Shown piece after piece: positions 7,474 to 15,921 of a DNA stretch of 47,190 nucleotides. Numbering within the stretch: the first letter of the stretch is position 1; every line of letters begins with the position of its first letter. Location: positions 1 to 47,190 of the forward strand of contig JAFRYG010000109.1 in NCBI GenBank assembly GCA_017441205.1. The letters run 5' to 3'. Position numbers and translations under genes: made by a program. Below the pieces are notes generated by a model. It saw only the letters and a list, made by a program, of their open reading frames with translations. It ran no database searches and was not told the origin of the DNA. Source of the stretch: Pseudomonadota bacterium. Lineage in GTDB: Bacteria; Myxococcota_A; Bradymonadia; UBA4248.

Positions 7474-7600
7474 GAGCCGTGTCGCGACACGACTCTACAG
7501 CTCGCTGTCGCCGCTATCCCTTCGGGATACGCTGCGACAGAGACGTTTCACGAAACGTCTCAACTCGCCTATGCGCCGTTGGCACATACGGCTCGCTGAA
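7474..7600. repeat. Palindromes and family-A hairpins downstream of the ankyrin gene
   Basis: The order is: palindrome with arms GAGCCGTGTC/GACACGACTC (7474-7495, one mismatch); hairpin TATCCC/GGGATA (7515-7529); palindrome GAGACGTTTC/GAAACGTCTC (7540-7561); hairpin TATGCGC/GCACATA (7570-7588, one mismatch). The cluster lies between two convergent genes (ends 7419 and 7620). Confidence 0.75.
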
Positions 7601-7619
7601 CGCGTTTTGGGTATTCAAT

Positions 7620-8831
7620 CTATCTGACGCGTTTCCATTCGCGGTTATTGAAAGCCGCATTTTCGTTGGGGTTGAAACTTGGGCTGTCCATGTACATAAT
7701 TTCGTTATCGGAATTGATCCAGGCATGATCATAACGATTGTCGATATACATTTCGCCGCCATTGGGATTATCGACGCGATCGACGTCTTTAATATATTCA
7801 TCCCATTTGTCGAGCATGGAACCGGAACCTGAGCTGCCGGCACCGCCGCCGCCCATGACGCGTTTGTGGTCGCGGTCAGATTTTTCGAGGAACTCGCCGA
7901 GACGTCTGTCACTGTCGCGCATATTCTGCAGATGGCGCTGTCGAATGATATCCCATTTTTTGTTGGCTTCGGCGATGGACTGCTGAGTCAGGATTTGAGC
8001 GGTTTCCTGGCGCAGTTTGAGGAAATTCTGATTGAATTCGAGTGTTTGAAACGCTTCGGTAGCTAGCTTTTCAACTTTTGACTCAGTGCCCATCGGGCCG
8101 CCCCAGGAAACGACAGACAGCATTTCAGCTGTATGTACAAAACTCATTCCCGGCTGAGTTTCTATAATATCCATCGGAGCCATGTAGAACACATAGTATT
8201 CTTTACCATCTCGCGTTCCCTTAACTTTGAGCTTATAGTTCAGACAACGTACATCTGTAAAACGCATGCCCATGGCTGCGCCTTGCTGTATATGATTTTG
8301 CTTTCTTTGGGCTGCATCCGGGGCTTGTTCATACAAAGCTTCTACAATTTGTACATTGTTCAGATTATAATCTTTCTGCGCTGCGGGAACGAATAGTTTT
8401 TCTGCCAGTGTATTTGGCTGAAGCAAAGGATCCTGATCGATTCTGCCCTGACCGCCCAATTGCATATTTGAGGAGGTGGCAAACTTCATCTCAGCATCGG
8501 GCGAAACCGCATAGACATAGAAGAAATGCGGAACTGTGGGATTTTGGGGGATCCAATCAGATTTGCCGCCCGTCATCCAACCAGCGGGTGGCTTGTATTG
8601 AAGAACCTGTTCCATCGTTTGGGGATCGATGAGTTTATATAGATCTGCCGTTTTTTTAGCTGGTTTGGCCTCGGGTTGTTCCGCCAAAGTCGGAGCAATG
8701 TTATCTGGTACAGATGGTGCGATGTATTCTTCATCTGAAGCAGATTTGAACAGATTGCAACTCGCCATTGCCAAAACAGCAGTACACAGCATTCCGAATG
8801 AAATCAAGTGTGATAAGCAATGTCCTTTCAT
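7620..8831 (-). CDS. Putative lipoprotein, unknown function
   Basis: This 403-residue protein has a type II signal peptide ending VLAMASC, so an outer- or inner-membrane lipoprotein is likely. Visible regions are YKPPAGWMTGGKSDWIPQNP, then FFYVYAVSPDAEMKFATSSN, resembling proteins that assess a PAGW-type periplasmic domain. A Gln/Glu-rich helical section follows (KLRQETAQILTQQSIAEANK), then a Gly-rich hinge (GGGGAGSSGSGS). The C-terminal domain reads EMYIDNRYDHAWINSDNEIM. That last motif is known from uncharacterised proteins that end in a short 'W-x-N-S-x-x-E' module, but I cannot name the family. It lies 20 nt downstream of the small secreted protein gene at 8852-9088, probably in one transcript. 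Confidence 0.75.
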   Translation of the reverse strand: MKGHCLSHLISFGMLCTAVLAMASCNLFKSASDEEYIAPSVPDNIAPTLAEQPEAKPAKKTADLYKLIDPQTMEQVLQYKPPAGWMTGGKSDWIPQNPTVPHFFYVYAVSPDAEMKFATSSNMQLGGQGRIDQDPLLQPNTLAEKLFVPAAQKDYNLNNVQIVEALYEQAPDAAQRKQNHIQQGAAMGMRFTDVRCLNYKLKVKGTRDGKEYYVFYMAPMDIIETQPGMSFVHTAEMLSVVSWGGPMGTESKVEKLATEAFQTLEFNQNFLKLRQETAQILTQQSIAEANKKWDIIRQRHLQNMRDSDRRLGEFLEKSDRDHKRVMGGGGAGSSGSGSMLDKWDEYIKDVDRVDNPNGGEMYIDNRYDHAWINSDNEIMYMDSPSFNPNENAAFNNREWKRVR

Positions 8832-8851
8832 AATAAAGCATTCTTCAGGTT

Positions 8852-9088
8852 TTATGGCGTCTGTTTCTTCTGCTCATTGTTTGCTGGGCAAACGTTATGA
8901 TTATCCTCGAAGGCTTTGACGCATTTCTCGTAATTCGCTGCATCCTGACAGCACTTTTCAAGTGCTTCATCATAATCACTATATGGCGGAGGCCCATAAT
9001 AGTCCGTACAACCTTCGAAATAGGAAGAACTGGCAATGACACCAGTTCCTGCAATTAAAGAACCAATCAATTGTACGATTTTTTTCAT
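8852..9088 (-). CDS. Small Cys-containing secreted protein
   Basis: This is a 78-residue protein with an N-terminal signal (MKKIVQLIGSLIAGTGVIAS) and five cysteines after it (EGCTD, EKCCQDA, EKCV, HNVCPAN). It is acidic, with a PPPYSDYDEA segment. The first of these Cys could be a weak lipobox (YFEGC). An AAGGATAG site precedes the ATG. It is the first gene of a likely two-gene unit with the 403-residue lipoprotein. The function is unknown. Confidence 0.65.
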   Translation of the reverse strand: MKKIVQLIGSLIAGTGVIASSSYFEGCTDYYGPPPYSDYDEALEKCCQDAANYEKCVKAFEDNHNVCPANNEQKKQTP

Positions 9089-9281
9089 TTAGTCTATCCT
9101 TGTTAGTGCGTTGACTAATAAACCAAGGCTTTGTTTAATGAACGTGGAGATTTTGTTCATGGAAAAGCCGCATACCAGCTTGGATCTTAGAGTTTGGAGA
9201 TGGGATTTGCCACTCAAAGCCCAGATCGATGGAAAACATATTCTTTGGAACATTGTATATCCACTGTGGTTAAACATCGTC

Positions 9282-9313
9282 AAAAAGAAAGCAGGCATTA
9301 CACCTGCATTCTT
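9282..9313 (-). terminator. Rho-independent terminator after the SIMPL gene
   Basis: Read on the minus strand, a GCAGG/CCTGC stem with a 7-nt loop is followed by TTTCTTTTT. It lies 22 nt beyond the stop of the SIMPL gene. No convincing gene is seen in 9089-9334. Confidence 0.75.
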
Positions 9314-9334
9314 CATAATGTATGTCAGCCGGGA

Positions 9335-10108
9335 TTAATCGACGATATAGAAATCGATGGAGGTAACGACGCGCACGACTTTGCGCTGTTCCATACCTTC
9401 TTCGGCATCATTGACGGAGAACCATCCCTGTGAAGCCTGTTTAATTTTTCCGACAGCGCTGTTGGAATCGAGGGCAAATTTTTCTGCAGCTTCACGGGCA
9501 TTTTTCGTGGCTTCGGCAATCATTTCGGGTTTTATGGCGTTTAGATTGACGAAATCATAATTGGGTTCCGAGGCATAGAATTCCTTGTCCGTTCCGTCGA
9601 AATCCGTCGTATGCATATAGGCATTGTTGACTGCTTTGAGATTGCCCGTACGGACGAGAATTTTCAGAGAGATATCCGCTCTGGATGGATGTTGGACGAG
9701 ATCGTATCCGATTTTCTTGCCCTCATCATTATATTTGGTTTCTTTTGTCGTGTATGCTTTATGGAATTCAATATCCGGTTTATCCGGAATGAGATCCGCA
9801 TCAGTCAGGCCATGCGATTTGAGATAGCCGGTGATTTCGGCATTGCGTTCGTCGAAGAGTTTGTGAGCCTCGTCAAGGGTTTCTGCAGTGACGGAGAAAT
9901 TGACGCGCATCGTTGCGAGATCGGCATCGACTTCGCGCTCAGAGAGGCCGCGTACGGAGACGACGCGGTCGGGTTTGGCGATTGTACTGAAGCCTGCTGC
10001 AATTCTATCGAATCCACCGGCGATGACGACGGCTGAGCCGACGAGCGCAGCCCCAATCAAAATGCCGAGAACGAGTGCAGTAATTAAACGAAATTTGCCT
10101 TCGTTCAT
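9335..10108 (-). CDS. SIMPL domain protein
   Basis: This 257-residue protein has one N-terminal membrane segment (LITALVLGILIGAALVGSAV) and a SIMPL/DUF541 domain. Diagnostic pieces are VVSVRGLSEREVDADLATMR, NFSVTAETLDEAHKLFDERN, the KNAREAAEKFALDSNSAVGK helix, and the end VRVVTSIDFYIVD. It is periplasmic and membrane-anchored. The family function is not settled; members often assemble into oligomeric shells. An AAGGAT site lies 5 nt before the ATG. It lies 54 nt downstream of the amidohydrolase gene, so the two may be co-transcribed, although a GC-rich inverted repeat (CCCCGC/GCGGGG, 10127-10150) sits between them. Confidence 0.9.
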   Translation of the reverse strand: MNEGKFRLITALVLGILIGAALVGSAVVIAGGFDRIAAGFSTIAKPDRVVSVRGLSEREVDADLATMRVNFSVTAETLDEAHKLFDERNAEITGYLKSHGLTDADLIPDKPDIEFHKAYTTKETKYNDEGKKIGYDLVQHPSRADISLKILVRTGNLKAVNNAYMHTTDFDGTDKEFYASEPNYDFVNLNAIKPEMIAEATKNAREAAEKFALDSNSAVGKIKQASQGWFSVNDAEEGMEQRKVVRVVTSIDFYIVD

Positions 10109-10162
10109 AATTCATCCTTTTTATTCCCCGCACCGCTGGGGGCGGGGAATTATTATGGGTGG

Positions 10163-11437
10163 TTAATCGTCGTAGTGATATTCGTATGTTTCGGGATATT
10201 TGACCATGCGTTCCCAGAGTCGGTTGGCCTGTTCCTGGGCTTCTTTGCGGATTTGGTCGATATCACCATGGACGAGCTTGCGATCGCGGACGACGACTTT
10301 GCCATCGACGACGGTGTGACGGACGCCCTTGTCATCGACGATGCGGAGATCGGCGACGGAGGATTTTGTTGCCCGGCGGCAGTTGTATGCGTCGTTGATG
10401 GGGCCGAATTCAGCATTGAAGAAATCGCCCATCATGCGCCATCCGCTGTAGAGGCGGTGGTCGATATTGATGGGATCGTCGCCGTTTTCAGCGGCGAGTT
10501 TGCGTCCTGCATCGCGTTCGACGATCATGTCTCCGGACCAGCCATCGACGCCGAGGGCGACTTTCTGGGCATAATTGAGGTTATGCGGCCAGCCGACCTG
10601 GTTGCCGTTGTTCGAGCGAGGATTCTGGACGAACCAGAGGCCCATGTCTGCGCCGTGTTTGGTTTCTTCGGAGGACATGTGGATGCAGTGAATATAGATG
10701 GAATTGGGAACGATGCACCCGAGTTTTTCGAGACGGTCGATGGGGGATTTGAAGCCGCGAGCCATGGCATCTTCGACATCGGCGGCGCCTTCGGCGACGT
10801 GGACCTGAATGCCGACGCCGAGTTCGCGGGCTTTGTCACCGCAGTATTTGACTGTGTCGTCGGAGCAGGTGAACTGGGCATGCAGTCCCATCGTGCCCTT
10901 GACGAGGGGACGTTTATTTTCTTTGACGAAGCGGACGCATTCATCGATGCCGCGTTTGCCTTCGTTTTTGCCGTAGTTGCGGTCGGTTGCGCCGTAGCAG
11001 AGGATGCCGCGTGCACCAAATTCTTCGAGGGCATCAGCTAAAACGTCGAGCGAACCCTCGATAAAGTCAGGGGATTCGTGGTGGTCTACGATCGAAGTCG
11101 TGCCCTGGAGCAGGCATTCAGCTGTATAGACGCGAGCGGATGCGCGCAGAATATCTCTGTCGATGGCGCGGTCGAGTCTCCACCAGACGCGTTCGAGGAT
11201 CTGCGTGAAATTCTGGGGGGCATTTTTAGGAGCAGGCATGCCATAGGGGCAAAGGGCACTGTACATGTGCGTGTGCGCGCAGACCCAGCCGGGGAGAATC
11301 TCGGCGTCTTTGGCTTCGAGACTTTCGCAGATATCGACTTTGGGGGCGTTGGCTTCTTTGCCATAGAAGATGACTTTTCCATTTTCGCAGATTGCGATGT
11401 TACCTTTCTTGTCCGGACCGATTTTAAGACATGCCAT
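10163..11437 (-). CDS. SsnA-like metal-dependent amidohydrolase
   Basis: This 424-residue member of the amidohydrolase superfamily is closest in pattern to SsnA and to deaminases. Metal-ligand sites visible in order are AHTHMYSAL, GLHAQFT with HVAEG, IHCIHMSSEE, and the late Asp in LGVDGWSGDM. Insert motifs CPYGMPAPKNAPQNFTQILE and VWWRLDRAIDRDIL are typical of SsnA-type proteins. It should hydrolyse an amine or amide on a small heterocycle; the substrate is not readable. The ATG at 11437 has GGAG 7 nt upstream, whereas an upstream in-frame ATG has none and adds 20 unrelated residues. In other bacteria ssnA sits with purine or selenium-linked genes. Here none is adjacent. Confidence 0.85.
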   Translation of the reverse strand: MACLKIGPDKKGNIAICENGKVIFYGKEANAPKVDICESLEAKDAEILPGWVCAHTHMYSALCPYGMPAPKNAPQNFTQILERVWWRLDRAIDRDILRASARVYTAECLLQGTTSIVDHHESPDFIEGSLDVLADALEEFGARGILCYGATDRNYGKNEGKRGIDECVRFVKENKRPLVKGTMGLHAQFTCSDDTVKYCGDKARELGVGIQVHVAEGAADVEDAMARGFKSPIDRLEKLGCIVPNSIYIHCIHMSSEETKHGADMGLWFVQNPRSNNGNQVGWPHNLNYAQKVALGVDGWSGDMIVERDAGRKLAAENGDDPINIDHRLYSGWRMMGDFFNAEFGPINDAYNCRRATKSSVADLRIVDDKGVRHTVVDGKVVVRDRKLVHGDIDQIRKEAQEQANRLWERMVKYPETYEYHYDD

Positions 11438-11556
11438 GGTTGTTCTCCGAGTTTGAAAAACAGTGAAAATGCCGACGGATGAGGTCGGCGAATCCAAAAA
11501 CTATCTGAGCGGGGCATGATAACCGCATCTGCCCCAAATGATTTAAAAAGTCAGAA

Positions 11557-12048
11557 TCAGAATGGAATATCGTCGTTGGGAATGCCGCCGTCGCCGCCGA
11601 AATTGTCTGCGGGTGCCGGAGCGGAAGCCGGTGCAGAGCCTGAAGCACCATAGCTCGGGGCATTGTAGGAATTGCCGCCGCCATAGGCGGGCGAATCATA
11701 GACATTCACATCAAAATTGCCGGCAGCGCCCTGTGATTCAGCGCGGCTCTGAAGACTCTGAACAGAGTTTGCAATAATTTCTGTAACGTATTGTTTTACG
11801 CCATCTTTTTCGTACTGACGGTACGAAATTCTGCCTTCGACATAGACGAGTGAACCTTTTCGCATGTAATTGCGGCAGAACTCAGCCTGTCGATCAAAAC
11901 ACACGATTCTGTGCCAATCCGTGGTTCTGGAGTCACCAAAACCGGTGTCAGTGGCGAGCGTGAAGTTGCATACGGTTTTGCCGCTTTGTGTCGATCTGCA
12001 TTCGGGGTCCTTACCAAGACGTCCCACCAATATAGCCTTATTGATCAT
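11557..12048 (-). CDS. ssb: Single-stranded DNA-binding protein
   Basis: This is a 163-residue SSB: OB-fold from MINKAILVGRLGKDPECRST through FTLATDTGFGDSRTTDWHRI, VCFDRQAEFCRNYMRKGSLV, YVEGRISYRQYEKDGVKQYV. A Gly/Ser/Ala/Pro-rich linker follows, then the acidic tail NDDIPF that recruits replication and repair partners. The start at 12048 has GGAGG upstream (ATGGAGGTAAGG). The longer in-frame extension upstream runs through intergenic repeats and is not coding. Essential for replication and repair. Confidence 0.97.
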   Translation of the reverse strand: MINKAILVGRLGKDPECRSTQSGKTVCNFTLATDTGFGDSRTTDWHRIVCFDRQAEFCRNYMRKGSLVYVEGRISYRQYEKDGVKQYVTEIIANSVQSLQSRAESQGAAGNFDVNVYDSPAYGGGNSYNAPSYGASGSAPASAPAPADNFGGDGGIPNDDIPF

Positions 12049-12175
12049 CCTTACCTCCATTGGGTCAGAAAATACGGGTGTCGTTTTACCATTATTTATT
12101 CGATTTGAAACGCCTATTTTCTGCAAAAATGGGATTTGAATGTGGGTTTGTGTGGTTGTCGGTGGTTTGTGGATA

Positions 12176-12270
12176 GAGACGTTCCATGGAACGTCTGTAC
12201 TTGTGAATAGTGAATGGTGAATGTGGTGAATAGAAAATAGTGAATAGTGACGTTCCACGGAACGTCTGTA
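12176..12270. repeat. Two GAGACGTTCC palindromes flanking a 7-nt repeat array
   Basis: Palindrome arms AGACGTTCC/GGAACGTCT lie at 12177-12196 and GACGTTCC/GGAACGTC at 12249-12266. Both are followed by GTAC. Between them (12203-12250) are units of GTGAATA with variants (GTGAATG, GTGAATA, AAAATA). This forms most of the gap between ssb and the S1 gene. Confidence 0.8.
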
Positions 12271-12307
12271 CGGGATTTTATATGATTTATATATATAATA
12301 TAATTGA

Positions 12308-12376
12308 GCGGCGTATGCGCACGAAGCGCATAGACGCGAAGGTGCCGCGTATTGCCGCAGGGCAATAGCGGCGCCC
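12308..12376. repeat. Two family-A hairpins
   Basis: TATGCGC/GCGCATA (12314-12332) and TATTGCC/GGCAATA (12350-12367), both in forward orientation with flanking GGCG...GACGCG and CCGCG...GCGGCG. They lie just downstream of the S1-domain gene. Confidence 0.8.
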
Positions 12377-12393
12377 CCAAGAAAAATATTATA

Positions 12394-14013
12394 TTATTTT
12401 TTAAAATTTTCCGGGAAGATGTCACCGAGCGTGGGGCGGCTCTGTGAATCTGTATTTTCATTATTATCGGAGGAATCTGAATCGTCGCGGAGATTTGGCT
12501 CGAAGGGTTCAGAGATCATGGAAAGTCCGATTCTGCGTCGATTTTCATCGATATTGATGACTGTTACCTGAACGGTTTGTCCGACTTTGACGACGGAACC
12601 GACGTTTTCGACGCGATTTTCGGACAGTTCGGAAATATGAATGAGTCCCTCGACGTCGCCAATGGCAGCGAATGCACCGAATCTGGCGATTCTGCGGATA
12701 ACGGCTTCGAAGGATTTTCCGAGAGGTTTTTGTTCGACAAAGGCCTGGAACGGGTCGCCTGCGAGTTGACGTACGCTGAGATTTGCGCGTTCCTTTTCGA
12801 CATCGACCGAAACGACGATGCATTCGATGGGGTCACCGATGTGATATTTTTCGTTCAAATCGATTTTGCCGTCGGATTCGGGGAGATCATTTTTATGAAT
12901 GAGTCCGCGCAGACCGTAATTTAAATCGACGAAGATACCGAAGTCAGCGATGCCCGAGATTTTGGTATTGAGTTTTGTTCCCGGCGGGCAGGCATCGAAG
13001 ATTTGCTGCCAAGGATTTTCCTGAACGCGTCTGAGGCTCAGGCGCAGTCGTCTTCGTTCCTCGTCGATGCCGATGATGCGTACCTTTACGTTTTGGTTGA
13101 GTTTGAGGACCTGCTGTGCCTGTCGGACGGAGGACTGCCATGAAAGTTCGGAGTTATGAATGAGTCCTTCGACCTGATCGTTGATGCGAACGAAAGCGCC
13201 GAAGTTGGCGAATGTCGTGACTTTTCCCTCGACGATGTCGCCGACGGTGAGTTTTTTGGAAGATTCTGCCCACGTATCTTCGATGAGCTGTTTGTGTCCG
13301 AGAGAAATTTTGCCGTTATTGATGGCGAGTACGATGACTTTGAGTTGTTGTCCGATGGAGACGACGCTTGCGGGGTCATCGTTGCCCCAGCTCAGGTTTG
13401 AGCGATGGACGAGTCCTTCGACGCCGGCCCCGATATCGACGAAAGCCCCGAAATCGACGATTTGTTTGACGGTTCCTTCGTAGATTTGTTCTGGTTTGAG
13501 CTGTGCGAGGAGGGATTCCCGGGTTTCGCGGAGTATTTCGGCAACAGCGGCTTTGTGGCTGACGATGAGTTTTCCATCGGCCTGCGAGAATTTGAGGATT
13601 CTGGCTTTCATTTTCTGTCCGACGTAGCTGCCGAGCGCTGCGAGCGGTGATTCTTCGATTTCGCGTTTTGGCATGAATCCCAGGAGGGATTCGACGTCGC
13701 AGATGAGTCCGTTGTCGTCATCGGCAATGACGGTAACGTCGATGTCCGTCTGATTCTGTCTGCACTGAGCGAGATGTTTCCAGAGCGCAGCGGGCGCGAT
13801 TTTGTCGATGGAACCGACCCAGATGCCATTTTTGCTCATGCCGTCGATATAGACCTCAAAAGTGTCGCCGGGGGTGAGATTCTGCGGGAGTTCCGAGCGC
13901 GGAACAAAGACGGTTTCGGATGCGTTGAATTGTGCAATGACGCGTTCCTGCGTGATTTCTTTGCAGGCAGCTTTGACGATTTCACCGATGAATTCTTTTT
14001 CGTTCTCGGGCAT
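12394..14013 (-). CDS. rpsA: Ribosomal protein S1-like protein
   Basis: This 539-residue protein carries serial S1 RNA-binding domains. The clearest are at ~175-245 (IYEGTVKQIVDFGAFVDIGA), ~260-330 (DIVEGKVTTFANFGAFVRIN), ~347-418 (KLNTKISGIADFGIFVDLNY) and ~432-500 (SFEAVIRRIARFGAFAAIGD). Each ends EGL(V/I)H..(N/E)LS or a close variant. Two more divergent N-terminal domains precede them (ERVIAQFNASETVFVPRSEL; VTVIADDDNGLICDVESLLG), the usual six-domain bS1 layout. It binds mRNA on the 30S subunit. The C-terminus is an acidic Asp/Asn/Ser tail. AAGGAAA stands before the ATG. It could be a second S1-like paralogue rather than the ribosomal copy. Confidence 0.88.
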   Translation of the reverse strand: MPENEKEFIGEIVKAACKEITQERVIAQFNASETVFVPRSELPQNLTPGDTFEVYIDGMSKNGIWVGSIDKIAPAALWKHLAQCRQNQTDIDVTVIADDDNGLICDVESLLGFMPKREIEESPLAALGSYVGQKMKARILKFSQADGKLIVSHKAAVAEILRETRESLLAQLKPEQIYEGTVKQIVDFGAFVDIGAGVEGLVHRSNLSWGNDDPASVVSIGQQLKVIVLAINNGKISLGHKQLIEDTWAESSKKLTVGDIVEGKVTTFANFGAFVRINDQVEGLIHNSELSWQSSVRQAQQVLKLNQNVKVRIIGIDEERRRLRLSLRRVQENPWQQIFDACPPGTKLNTKISGIADFGIFVDLNYGLRGLIHKNDLPESDGKIDLNEKYHIGDPIECIVVSVDVEKERANLSVRQLAGDPFQAFVEQKPLGKSFEAVIRRIARFGAFAAIGDVEGLIHISELSENRVENVGSVVKVGQTVQVTVINIDENRRRIGLSMISEPFEPNLRDDSDSSDNNENTDSQSRPTLGDIFPENFKK

Positions 14014-14275
14014 GGTGCGTTTCCTTTTGGTCTGTCATTCCGGACTCCAGCCATGTTCAGACAGACGTTGAGCATGGCGGATTATGGGGAAATGTGGTTT
14101 GAGGCCGTCAGCCTGTGGTTCGGGGCTGATGCCGGAACAAGATGTAACGCAAAATGTGCAGATATGGTAATTTTATTGCGTGTTTCCTTGAAGAAAACCG
14201 GAAAATAGGCGACATTATAGGGATCATGGGGGATAATACCCATGTCCGGTTTCGTTCAATTGGGAGGCTGATGCC

Positions 14276-15577
14276 ATGAAGTGGTTAGTTCCGGCGATTT
14301 GTTTTTGTTTATTATGTTCAGCGACATCATTTGCGGCACCTAAGGAGAAGCCCAGGAAGGGCAATCCATCCGAACAGTCTGTTCTGGATTTGACTGCGCG
14401 TCTGAACACAGCTGCTCAGGCTGACGGTAATATTACCGACTGGAACGAGGGCGACGGATCGAAAGTGGGATTTCAGACGCTGCTGAGTGGTGAATACGAA
14501 TACGACTGGACGGGGCCGAAGGATCTGAGTGCGACGGTGATGTCTCAGTACAGTGCCGACAAGATATTTTTCCTGATTCAGGTTCAGGACAATGTCGTTG
14601 CGTCGAAGAAGAAGCAGTGGAAATCCGACAGAGTAGAGCTTTGGCTTGCGCCGGAAACTGCCGATGGCAAGTCACTTGGTCCTGCCCGTGGAATTTTGCT
14701 CGATGTTGGGCCTCAGGTGGATGGCGGCAAAGCAACGATAAAATGGCTGAGCGGAAAAGGTGAAGGTGTAGAGGGTGTGGCATTTATTCACTCCGAGGGG
14801 TATGACTTTGAAGTTGGGGTGGATTTTTCGGCATTGAGCAAGACGACGCCGGCGATGAATGGCGTGATGCGCTATTGTGTGCTCGTTCGCGACTGGGATC
14901 AGGATGATCCGAATGAAGATGAGGCGTCGGTGGGATCCTGCCCGATCGACCCCAAGAAATCCTCTTCGATCAAGCGCGACAAGATGGGAAAAATCGAGCT
15001 GAAGCTGGAGGAGAATACCTGGAATGCGCTGCTTCATTCCGATCAGGAGATGTACAGCAAGGATGCAGCCTGGGCCAAAGTTCAGTATGATCTTGCGGGT
15101 ACCAGCCAGCCAGAAATTATTGCATTTGCCGGGGATCTGCTGGTTGTTGCCGGATATGGTCTGAATGGCTATGACAAGCTGACCTGGAGCAAGGTGACGC
15201 TTTCATCGGGCACGATTAAACTGGCACCTGAAATCACGATCAAAGATGTTGATGGTGACAAGAAGCCGGAAATCCTCGTCACTCGCAATGAACACTGCAC
15301 CAATGGTGCGATGAATGCCGACAGGACCTATTTATTCCGTTATGATGCGGGTGGTCTGCATTTAATGGCGAATTATGTGACCGAGCAGCGCAATGATGAT
15401 GGTTCTGACGGTTTTATCCGCAACACGTATAAATTCAGCAAAACCGGGTATACGCAGAGTCTGGACAGGGCAAGTTCAACGACGATGACGGCATGCGAGC
15501 TGGCTGCGACTGACGACATGAGCAGCATTCTGACGCATCAGAGCAGCGAAACCACCCGGAATGTTCCGTACATGTAG
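14276..15577 (+). CDS. Secreted protein with CBM9-like domain
   Basis: This 433-residue protein has a cleavable signal peptide (MKWLVPAICFCLLCSATSFA). From ~40 to ~190 it follows the CBM9-like/DOMON-type pattern: ADGNITDWNEGD, a strand LSATVMSQYSADKIFFLIQV, then QWKSDRVELWLAPE and YDFEVGVDFSALSK. These domains bind sugars or haem in other proteins; the ligand here is unknown. The second half has a single FG-GAP-like motif (ITIKDVDGDKKPEILVTRNE) and a beta-rich end. The start has GGGAGG upstream. It stands alone, with a 345-nt gap downstream. Confidence 0.75.
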   Translation: MKWLVPAICFCLLCSATSFAAPKEKPRKGNPSEQSVLDLTARLNTAAQADGNITDWNEGDGSKVGFQTLLSGEYEYDWTGPKDLSATVMSQYSADKIFFLIQVQDNVVASKKKQWKSDRVELWLAPETADGKSLGPARGILLDVGPQVDGGKATIKWLSGKGEGVEGVAFIHSEGYDFEVGVDFSALSKTTPAMNGVMRYCVLVRDWDQDDPNEDEASVGSCPIDPKKSSSIKRDKMGKIELKLEENTWNALLHSDQEMYSKDAAWAKVQYDLAGTSQPEIIAFAGDLLVVAGYGLNGYDKLTWSKVTLSSGTIKLAPEITIKDVDGDKKPEILVTRNEHCTNGAMNADRTYLFRYDAGGLHLMANYVTEQRNDDGSDGFIRNTYKFSKTGYTQSLDRASSTTMTACELAATDDMSSILTHQSSETTRNVPYM

Positions 15578-15604
15578 AGCCGCGATATTTCAGGTGATGT
15601 ACGG

Positions 15605-15712
15605 CCACTGTGTTGATCATAGCTTAGAGTTCAGGACTTTGAGCTTTGAGAATACAGCCATTGACTCCAAGCTCTAAGTTCCAGGATCAGAGCTTATCAA
15701 CACTCTCATCAT
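15605..15712. repeat. Inverted, 7-nt-periodic repeat region
   Basis: The left side has 7-nt units (CTTAGAG, TTCAGGA, CTTTGAG, CTTTGAG). The right side, read as its complement, has GATCCTG, GAACTTA, GAGCTTG. GTGTTGAT at 15610 faces ATCAACAC near 15698. The whole is an imperfect inverted repeat of about 100 nt. The rest of the gap to 15921 has no visible gene. Confidence 0.55.
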
Positions 15713-15921
15713 ACAAAGTCTTTTTTAAGATCTGTTCCCCGTGAGTGGATTAGATGGTCAGCCAAAGGCTTTTAACATAAGGGTTTTAGAGGAAAGCGCA
15801 TGGATATGAGGGCTGGCTTTTGCGCAGCCACACAGCATATATATGCCAGGAGCTATAAGCTGGAATGAAAGGATTACCGAAGAATCAATAACCACGATTG
15901 GGGTAAATAGCCTTATTATTT

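Noticed and set aside
9111..9338. 75-codon plus-strand ORF upstream of the SIMPL terminator
   Set aside because: It runs through the terminator of the opposite gene and has no start signal or motif, although its translation is not obviously a shadow.
10175..11041. 288-codon plus-strand ORF opposite the amidohydrolase
   Set aside because: Low-complexity mirror of a conserved metal-dependent enzyme, no start signal.
12049..12258. 70-residue N-terminal extension of SSB
   Set aside because: It is translated from palindromes and heptamer repeats; the OB-fold begins at 12048 behind a GGAGG site.
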